Positions 1 through 4,451 of a DNA stretch of 6,250 bases are shown here, in pieces (the stretch's first letter is position 1; each line of letters opens with the position of its first letter). A program made the translations under genes and the position numbers. Source of the DNA: an uncultured Oscillospiraceae bacterium (GTDB lineage Bacteria; Bacillota_A; Clostridia; Oscillospirales; Acutalibacteraceae); assembly GCA_900554165.1 (NCBI GenBank), contig USGR01000058.1, positions 1 to 6,250 of the forward strand, given 5' to 3'. A model generated the notes under the pieces. That model was not told the origin of the DNA, searched no databases, and saw nothing but the letters and a program-made list of their open reading frames with translations.

Positions 1-2
1 TT

Positions 3-34
3 AAAACCCGTCCTTATCTATTAGGACGGGTTTT
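3..34 (-). terminator. Rho-independent terminator of the ku-ligase operon, overlapping the ligase stop codon
   Basis: A perfect 12-bp inverted repeat (3-14 with 23-34) encloses an 8-nt loop. The stem is GC-rich in its centre and ends in four T residues read on the minus strand. The 5' arm of the transcript hairpin encodes the last ligase residues (Asn-Pro-Ser), and the TAA stop at 21-23 begins in the loop and ends in the first stem base. The other strand also has a T-rich run after the stem, so the hairpin could terminate transcription in both directions. What lies beyond base 1 is not visible. Confidence 0.85.
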
Positions 35-968
35 CTTTGCACTCTATTGGCTCTTTGTCTTCTCGAATACCCTTGAACACCGGCTGCCGCAGCCCGCCGG
101 ATGCAGTCTTTTCCATATACTTTACGGTGCAGCAGATATTTGGCTCTATCCATACTGCGTTTTCACTTTCGGACGGCACATCAAACGGCGGCGATGGAAT
201 ACGCGCCTGTTCCCGTATTTTTCGGAAGCTTTCGCCGCCCACGCCAAGCGTTACATGCCCTTTGTATTTGAGCTTATCGCTCGCGTACTGACCGAGAATG
301 ATGCTGGTCATGCCGTTTTCTTTTGGGATATATCCGCACACAACGTAGTCCTCATCTTTGAGGTTTTTGCACTTTATCCAGTCCTTTGTGCGCTTATCAA
401 AATAATAACGACTCTCCCTGCGCTTTGCGACAATACCCTCTAAGTTCTGCTGCTCGGCCAGCTTATAAAAGGCGATGCCGCTGCTTTCAATTACCCGTGA
501 AAGGGCGAAACGCGGCGTTTCCTGCTTTATCGCCTTGTTCAGCAGCTCTTTTCTTTCTGTTAACGGCAGATCTGTCACGGCATGATCCTCATAATAAAGA
601 ATGTCGAAAGCGGTAAAGCATGCGGGACTTTGTTTGGCTGCCAGCTCGATTTTGGCGGGGTTGCTCATAAGGGAGCGGCGCTGGATTTCATAAAAATCCG
701 GCTTTCCGTTCTTTATGACGGCAAGTTCGCCGTCGAGTATGCATTTTACACTGGCGCACAGGTGTATATCATTGAGCTCCGGTACCTTTGGCAGCATCCG
801 TATATTCCTCTTGTTTCGCAGTTCCGTACCATTTTGCGGGTCAAGATAGGCGATGCACCGCTCGCCGTCCAGCTTCAGCTCGTAAAGATAGTCGGGCGAG
901 TCAAAAGCTTCGCCCTCCGCGCCTATTAACATGGGCTTGATATTTTTCTGATCGAATAAATCCCTCAT
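21..968 (-). CDS. ligD: LigD-type ATP-dependent DNA ligase, ligase-only form (NHEJ)
   Basis: This 315-residue protein seals nicks and double-strand breaks through an enzyme-adenylate intermediate, using ATP, in Ku-dependent non-homologous end joining. Nucleotidyltransferase motifs are visible in order. Motif I is KLDGER with the adenylated lysine at residue 32. LDGEL lies at 78-82, FDIL at 121-124, EGIVAK (motif IV) at 178-182 and DWIKCK (motif V) at 196-201. An OB-fold domain runs from about 206 and ends in a motif VI-like FKGIREDK near 298-305. The length fits the ligase domain alone; the primase-polymerase and phosphoesterase modules of mycobacterial LigD are absent. The start ATG overlaps the ku stop as ATGA and has only a weak upstream Shine-Dalgarno sequence, so translation is probably coupled to ku. 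The symbol is by analogy; a related stand-alone ligase name could be used instead. Confidence 0.93.
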   Translation of the reverse strand: MRDLFDQKNIKPMLIGAEGEAFDSPDYLYELKLDGERCIAYLDPQNGTELRNKRNIRMLPKVPELNDIHLCASVKCILDGELAVIKNGKPDFYEIQRRSLMSNPAKIELAAKQSPACFTAFDILYYEDHAVTDLPLTERKELLNKAIKQETPRFALSRVIESSGIAFYKLAEQQNLEGIVAKRRESRYYFDKRTKDWIKCKNLKDEDYVVCGYIPKENGMTSIILGQYASDKLKYKGHVTLGVGGESFRKIREQARIPSPPFDVPSESENAVWIEPNICCTVKYMEKTASGGLRQPVFKGIREDKEPIECKENPS

Positions 969-1729
969 TTGGATACGCCTGCCTGTGCAAGACTCTGTTT
1001 AAGCGCCTCCATTAAATCAATTACATTGACCACCTGCTCCTGCGGCGCGACAATCTCCTTGCCCTCAATCTTGCTGTTGATAATATCCCACAGCTTTTGA
1101 CGGTACTCGTCTTTGTACTTCCGTGGCTCAAAATCTTTCATCATTGCTCCTATAAGGGTTTTGGCCATCTGCAGCTCGGCATCGTTCACATCGGGATGTG
1201 CCGGTTCTTTCGGCGCTTCTTTGACCTCGTCGGCAAAAAACAGCGTTTCGATCAGTATTCCTTTATCGGTCGGGATGAGGGCGAGTAGTTTTTCTTTTGT
1301 GCCCATCACGGTTTTTGCAACGGCAATTTTGTTTTCCTCTTTCATCGCCCGCCTGAGCAGCTCAAACGCCTTGTCGCCGCCCTGCTCCGGTATTGCGTGA
1401 TAGGTCTTGTCAAAATAGATAGGCTGTATATTCCCAAGATCGGTAAAATGGAGGATATGGATGGTTTTGTCCTTTTCTGATTTGGCCTTTTCAAAATCAT
1501 CGTCGGTCAGCGTTACATATTTGCCCGGCTCATATTCAAACCCTTTTACTATATCGCCCGCACCGATTTCCTTTCCGCAGCCTGAACATATCTTTTTGTA
1601 TTTGACTCTGCTGCCGTCCTCTTTGCACAACTGGTTAAAATGGATATCATTGTCCTGCGTGGCCGTGTAGAGGCCGACCGGAATGAAAACCATGCCGAAT
1701 GAAATTGCGCCTCTATGCGATACTGCCAT
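965..1729 (-). CDS. ku: Ku, bacterial NHEJ DNA end-binding protein
   Basis: Bacterial Ku is a homodimeric ring that threads onto broken DNA ends and recruits LigD. The N-terminus reads MAVSHRGAISFGMVFIPVGL, the family's usual opening. A CSGCGKEI segment follows near residues 48-55, then VKGFEYEPGKYVTLTDDD, the Ku core and a basic helix RKYKDEYRQKLWDII near 203-217. The short C-terminal tail VNVIDLMEALKQSL (234-247) is the region known in the family to contact the ligase. I chose the ATG at 1727-1729 (254 residues), because GAGG at 1738-1741 sits 8 nt upstream and the family begins with MA-S-RGAISFG. An upstream in-frame ATG at 1748-1750 would add 7 residues, but it has no ribosome binding site and would fall about at the transcription start of the proposed promoter. 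It is the first gene of the operon, directly followed by the ligase. Confidence 0.94.
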   Translation of the reverse strand: MAVSHRGAISFGMVFIPVGLYTATQDNDIHFNQLCKEDGSRVKYKKICSGCGKEIGAGDIVKGFEYEPGKYVTLTDDDFEKAKSEKDKTIHILHFTDLGNIQPIYFDKTYHAIPEQGGDKAFELLRRAMKEENKIAVAKTVMGTKEKLLALIPTDKGILIETLFFADEVKEAPKEPAHPDVNDAELQMAKTLIGAMMKDFEPRKYKDEYRQKLWDIINSKIEGKEIVAPQEQVVNVIDLMEALKQSLAQAGVSK

Positions 1730-1755
1730 AAACATCACCTCATTTACCATATATC

Positions 1756-1786
1756 AATAGTATTGCCATATTTTTAAAATACTATT
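1756..1786 (-). promoter_or_regulatory. Palindrome and possible sigma-G-like promoter upstream of ku
   Basis: A perfect 9-bp inverted repeat, AATAGTATT at 1756-1764 and AATACTATT at 1778-1786, is separated by 13 nt. On the minus strand AATACTA (1758-1764) lies 18 nt downstream of TAATA (1783-1787). As I recall the Bacillus forespore sigma-G consensus (GHATR, 17-18 nt, CATNHTA), each element misses only its first base. The implied transcription start near 1751 would leave a leader of about 20 nt containing the GAGG site. No good TTGACA/TATAAT pair is seen here. The palindrome could instead be an operator. Both readings are inference. Confidence 0.4.
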
Positions 1787-1830
1787 AAGTGATGTTGGCA
1801 AGGCAAAGTGCAAAGCAGACAAAGAAAACC

Positions 1831-1880
1831 AAAACACCATTGATGTCCAAACCGCACTGGGCAGAAATCAATGGTGTTTT
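1831..1880 (-). terminator. Hairpin terminator downstream of the split hydrolase gene
   Basis: A perfect 14-bp inverted repeat, AAAACACCATTGAT (1831-1844) and its complement (1867-1880), flanks a 22-nt loop. It starts 19 nt after the stop at 1900-1902. On the minus strand the stem ends in TTTT and is followed by GGTTTTCTTTG, a U-rich tail. The loop is longer than usual for an intrinsic terminator, but its position between two operons fits. The remaining bases up to the ku promoter (about 1787-1830) are purine-rich on the plus strand and hold nothing else I recognise. Confidence 0.75.
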
Positions 1881-1899
1881 CACTCTATTTAATCTTTAC

Positions 1900-2715
1900 T
1901 TATGAAAAATCAACATGCTTCATGCCTATCATCGTATTGCCGCCGGAGCCTATATTAATAGCGTAAATATAAACCGGCATCATACCTCGCATATTGGTGT
2001 TGATAGTATAGCTGTAACCGTGATTTCCGCTTATGCCGTAAACGTCGTTGACATCACCTCTAAAAGTGTTTGTCGGCCCCATGTTATAGCCTACCGCACC
2101 TGGAGAACCTGCCTCTCCGCCGACATACACATGTATGTCTATTGGCGCAGAAGTATTATCATAGTCAAACGCCCAGCCATATACTGTAAACTCGCCCCAC
2201 TCGCCGACAACAACGCCGTCAAAACTGCCGATAGGTGATGTATCACCGATATTTACGGTCGTCTGTCCAAGCAGCGTATTATTGCCGGGGCCTTTTGTAA
2301 TCGCATAAACATACACCGGCTGTACGCCTCGTTTATCTGTAGTTATAGTAAAGTCATATCCATGTGTTCCGATTGTTCCGTAGGCATCATTAATATCTGT
2401 TCTGTTAACATTCGTCGGCCCCATGTTATAGCCTACCGCATTAGGAGAACCGACGTCCCCGCCGATATACACGTGTATGTCTACCGAAGCAGAGGGCTCG
2501 TCATAATCAAATGTCCAGCCGCCTACCCTGACACGTCCATTTTCGCCGCTTACAAGATCAAGAGTGCCGACCGGATTTGAAACTCCACGGAAATTAATAT
2601 GTGTGGTTAAAGGACTGTAATAGGTAATATCGTAAGGAAGGACTGCTGGAAGTATGCCACCTTCAATATCTATTCCTTGATTTTTATAGCCTGCCCATAC
2701 TAACTGTGAACACAT
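1900..2715 (-). CDS. C-terminal part of the split hydrolase (catalytic Cys plus two surface repeats)
   Basis: This is a 271-codon open frame starting at an internal ATG. It opens with MCSQLVWAGYKNQGID, where Cys2 (codon 2710-2712) is the expected nucleophile of the YiiX/NlpC-P60-like fold, followed by LPYDITYYSPL, the usual end of that domain. Two tandem repeats follow at residues 48-156 and 161-271. Each has the pattern GWxFDYD, IDIHVYxGG, GYNMGPTN, DxNDxYG, HGY and PVYxYAI. Similar repeats occur, to my knowledge, in secreted actinobacterial and clostridial hydrolases and are presumed to be binding or spacer modules. No Shine-Dalgarno sequence precedes the ATG, which overlaps the other frame by 16 nt. 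Independent translation of a half-domain with a signal-less Cys is therefore unlikely. It is best read as the continuation of the frame above it. Confidence 0.75.
   Translation of the reverse strand: MCSQLVWAGYKNQGIDIEGGILPAVLPYDITYYSPLTTHINFRGVSNPVGTLDLVSGENGRVRVGGWTFDYDEPSASVDIHVYIGGDVGSPNAVGYNMGPTNVNRTDINDAYGTIGTHGYDFTITTDKRGVQPVYVYAITKGPGNNTLLGQTTVNIGDTSPIGSFDGVVVGEWGEFTVYGWAFDYDNTSAPIDIHVYVGGEAGSPGAVGYNMGPTNTFRGDVNDVYGISGNHGYSYTINTNMRGMMPVYIYAINIGSGGNTMIGMKHVDFS
1903..2235 (-). repeat. Second copy of the about 110-residue surface repeat
   Basis: It encodes residues 161-271 of the downstream frame and aligns along its length with the copy at 2248-2574. The 27 bases at 2072-2098 are identical to 2414-2440, exactly 342 nt (114 codons) apart, covering the GYNMGPTN motif. 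Codon-level identity suggests recent duplication or gene conversion in this segment. Confidence 0.8.
2248..2574 (-). repeat. First copy of the about 110-residue surface repeat
   Basis: It encodes residues 48-156 of the downstream frame. It shares GWTFDYD, VDIHVYIGG, GYNMGPTN, DINDAYG, HGYDFTI and PVYVYAI with the matching positions of the second copy. Variable positions between the motifs show that the copies have diverged, except for the identical 27-base block. Confidence 0.8.
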
Positions 2716-3761
2716 CCACTTTTCTTTAGTCTCACTATAGTCATATGTAATATCAAGCGTCCAGCCCTTTCCAAGCTGCCTTCTGCAAAATTCAACAGCA
2801 GCATTTTTTGAAAGATAGTCGCACTATTCACCCTAAAAAGATATGAATCTCGTTCATCTGCTCTGGTATCGTCAAAAAGGCCATAACAGACACCGTCCTT
2901 AATTGATTCTATAACTCTTATATATTCTCCGTAGGTTTTGCTGTACATATAACCATCTACTATTGCTGCATGTCCTGCTACACTACCACTGCCTTCCTCA
3001 TCTAATATAATATCGCCTTTTTGAGCAAAGTCGATTATATGATACTTGCTGTAATTTGGCTGCACCTGAAGAGATGTTCCTATGTTATAGTAATAACCGG
3101 AATCTCCGCTGGAGGAAGAGTATGCGACAGCATCCTGACTTTCGGCCGCTTCAGTGCTTTCAGATACTGTGTCATCGTTTTCCGTCGGGGATGAAGCCTC
3201 CTCGGCCGCCAAAGCGCTTTGAGCCGCGGCTTCTTCGGCAATTTCTTCATATAATACATCACAGTATTCTTCAAGGCTCAGTCCGGAGTTTTCATATTTA
3301 TAAACGAAATCTTCAATGCACATGCCGTATACACGGCTGTCTTCCGCTTGTACAGCATAAGCCTTATACGCTTCAACGGTTTCTTCATCATATCCGAGGT
3401 CTGTCAGGTCAAAATCAGATGCTTCGCAGCCAGAAGCCGCATCAAGCTCAATTTTTTCAAAGGTAATTGTATTATCGAGAATTTCGTTGCTTTCCGCAGG
3501 AGTAATAATCTTATACAGGTCTTTAAGGTAGGCATCAGTACTTTCGTATCCCAGTGACTCATACTCTGTTTTAAAGGATTCAAAGTCAAAAATTACTGGT
3601 ATATCATTCTCATCAGCATACTGTATGAAGCTTTCATAGGACTGATAAAGCTCTGTTTCAGAAACATTTTCCTGATAAGTATCAGCCGCAGCACTTATCG
3701 GTATAACCTGCATCAGCATTATGAAAGCTATAAGCAGTGAAACTATTTTTCCCCTTTTCAT
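2700..3761 (-). CDS. N-terminal part of the split secreted hydrolase (signal peptide, helical region, catalytic His)
   Basis: The frame has 353 residues, of which about the first 319 are authentic. MKRGKIVSLLIAFIMLMQVI followed by PISAAA is a Sec signal peptide, probably cut near residue 26. Residues 59-86 and 148-174 share a repeated pattern (F-E-x-F, Y-E, G, Y, LY, I). Residues 175-225 are a low-complexity Ala/Ser/Glu linker. From about 245 the hydrolase begins: KGDIIL, the catalytic His in GHAAIVDG (274) and a conserved-type Glu in VIESI (285). After Lys319 the frame leaves the family: the last 34 residues are basic and hydrophobic, with no resemblance to the domain, and run to a stop at 2700-2702. 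The start ATG lies 1 nt after the membrane gene's stop and has AGAGGG at 3769-3774 as ribosome binding site, so the two genes form an operon. Confidence 0.85.
   Translation of the reverse strand: MKRGKIVSLLIAFIMLMQVIPISAAADTYQENVSETELYQSYESFIQYADENDIPVIFDFESFKTEYESLGYESTDAYLKDLYKIITPAESNEILDNTITFEKIELDAASGCEASDFDLTDLGYDEETVEAYKAYAVQAEDSRVYGMCIEDFVYKYENSGLSLEEYCDVLYEEIAEEAAAQSALAAEEASSPTENDDTVSESTEAAESQDAVAYSSSSGDSGYYYNIGTSLQVQPNYSKYHIIDFAQKGDIILDEEGSGSVAGHAAIVDGYMYSKTYGEYIRVIESIKDGVCYGLFDDTRADERDSYLFRVNSATIFQKMLLLNFAEGSLERAGRLILHMTIVRLKKSGCVHS
2804..2809 (-). other. Probable frameshift site, A6 run on the coding strand
   Basis: Adding one A here restores a continuous 620-residue frame with the conserved hydrolase sequence on both sides. 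In the target frame a TAG at 2824-2826 lies just upstream, so the shift must fall between 2823 and the start of the conserved AVEFC segment (about 2795). The A6 run is the only homopolymer of note in that span. The codons around it (CAA AAA ATG) do not form a standard X-XXY-YYZ slippery heptamer. Confidence 0.75.
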
Positions 3762-3762
3762 T

Positions 3763-4188
3763 TTACATCCCTCTTTCTCCTAATGCTCTAACCATATCTT
3801 TTATTTCCAGTATTGCTACAATCAAATAAGAGACTACCATTATAATCAGATAGGACACATAAATTATATGAGTAGCTAATAGTGAAATATTGATAAAAGA
3901 AACTCCCGTCGGGGCTATAAGCGCCAAAAACAGATAAAAAATCATAAATAAAAACATGGAAGTGCCAATAGTAAAAAATACTTTTACCGGCTTTGTGCTC
4001 ATACGCCTAAATATGACTGCCAGCAAAAAAATTACCGCCATTATGCAATAATAGGCAAACATAATTTGATATAACACTATCGGCGCCCAAGTAGCCGGCA
4101 AATAGTTATTAAAGGAAAGCAGCAGTACCATAGCTATAATAAATACCGGCAGCATGCACAGCCCTATTATTAACAATATTTTGGATAT
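3763..4188 (-). CDS. Small four-helix membrane protein of unknown function
   Basis: I do not recognise a family. The hydrophobic segments, numbered from the TTG at 4174-4176, are about 2-21, 33-56, 66-88 and 97-124. The basic residues (RRMSTKPVK after helix 2, and Lys126, Arg130 and Arg135 after helix 4) place both termini in the cytoplasm. The start is unusual. AAGGAGGTGA at 4195-4204 is an excellent ribosome binding site, but the codon at proper distance (9 nt after GGAGG) is ATA at 4186-4188, directly after an in-frame TAA. From there the protein reads (M)SKILLIIGLCM, a natural membrane-protein opening of 141 residues in all. The first conventional alternative, TTG at 4174-4176 (137 residues), lies 21 nt from the site. 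The next ATG at 4153-4155 would cut helix 1. The stop lies 1 nt before the secreted hydrolase start, so the two are co-transcribed. Confidence 0.7.
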   Translation of the reverse strand: MSKILLIIGLCMLPVFIIAMVLLLSFNNYLPATWAPIVLYQIMFAYYCIMAVIFLLAVIFRRMSTKPVKVFFTIGTSMFLFMIFYLFLALIAPTGVSFINISLLATHIIYVSYLIIMVVSYLIVAILEIKDMVRALGERGM

Positions 4189-4194
4189 TTAAGT

Positions 4195-4204
4195 TCACCT
4201 CCTT
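4195..4204 (-). promoter_or_regulatory. Strong Shine-Dalgarno site that argues for an ATA start
   Basis: AAGGAGGTGA matches the 16S rRNA 3' end almost fully. The 9-nt gap to ATA at 4186-4188 is ideal, whereas the nearest TTG is 21 nt away and too distant for efficient use. Confidence 0.7.
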
Positions 4205-4301
4205 GTAAAACAGAATAATAGCGATCTAGTATTCTTAGCTTTGTTACGCACCTCCTGCCATTGTCAAAATTAATAAATAAATTAAAAATTAGTTTAATAT
4301 T

Positions 4302-4331
4302 ATTATATTATAATTATAGCCAAATTTGCAA
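4302..4331 (-). promoter_or_regulatory. Candidate sigma-A promoter for the membrane protein-hydrolase operon
   Basis: On the minus strand TTGCAA (4326-4331) is followed after 18 nt by TATAAT (4302-4307), inside a very AT-rich block. Two further TATAAT hexamers overlap or lie nearby (4308-4313, 4313-4318), so the exact -10 is uncertain. The leader would be about 100 nt and contains a second AGGAGGTG (4249-4256) with no usable start codon after it. Confidence 0.35.
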
Positions 4332-4386
4332 TAAGAATATGTCGAATTTTGTCTTTTAAATAGAGCTTATTTGATGTAAAAATTAA

Positions 4387-4427
4387 ACAGCGGTTGATGT
4401 ACTCTAAATAGAGATTTAAGCCGCTGT
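4387..4427 (-). terminator. Terminator downstream of the serine recombinase
   Basis: ACAGCGG (4387-4393) pairs with CCGCTGT (4421-4427). The interior holds a smaller CTCT/AGAG hairpin (4402-4413). On the minus strand the stem is followed by TTAATTTTT, a U-rich tail. It begins 25 nt after the recombinase stop and ahead of the next operon's promoter, which fits transcript separation. Confidence 0.65.
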
Positions 4428-4451
4428 CCTATTCTTCTGTTTGTTATCGGT

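Larger units (their letters stand above)
1900..3761 (-). pseudogene. Secreted YiiX/NlpC-P60-like cysteine hydrolase, gene interrupted by a -1 frameshift
   Basis: The two overlapping reading frames 2700-3761 and 1900-2715 are one gene. Restoring a single base at the A6 run of the coding strand (plus-strand T6 at 2804-2809) joins them. The fused frame reads NSATIFQKNAAVEFCRRQLG and then WTLDITYDYSETKEKWMCSQ, the expected course of a permuted papain-fold hydrolase. The rebuilt protein has 620 residues: a signal peptide (1-26), a helical region with two related motifs, an Ala/Ser/Glu-rich linker (about 175-225), and a hydrolase domain (about 245-385) with catalytic His274 and Cys351. Two 110-residue beta-type repeats (about 397-505 and 510-620) follow. 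No LPXTG or other sorting signal is visible. Whether this is true inactivation, programmed slippage, phase variation or a homopolymer sequencing error cannot be decided here. Confidence 0.85.

Noticed and set aside
582..929. Plus-strand open frame of 115 codons opposite the ligase
   Set aside because: It lies antisense to a ligase with all catalytic motifs, has no ribosome binding site and encodes no recognisable protein.
1727..1750. Longer Ku start at ATG 1748-1750
   Set aside because: It has no ribosome binding site and adds seven residues absent from the family pattern; GAGG is placed for the ATG at 1727-1729.
1831..1880. 14-bp inverted repeat as an insertion-sequence end or recombination site
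   Set aside because: It lies just after a stop codon, ends in a U-rich tail and has no transposase or target duplication, so a terminator explains it better.
2700..2715. Independent start for the downstream hydrolase frame at ATG 2713-2715
   Set aside because: There is no Shine-Dalgarno sequence, the Met sits in the middle of the conserved catalytic motif, and conserved sequence continues upstream in the same frame.
4196..4250. Leader peptide from GTG at 4249-4251 ending in TGA at 4195-4197
   Set aside because: The GTG is part of the AGGAGG site itself, leaving no spacing for initiation.
4262..4267. Consensus TTGACA on the minus strand before the membrane gene
   Set aside because: The position 17 nt downstream reads ACAAAG, and no -10-like hexamer lies at 16-19 nt.
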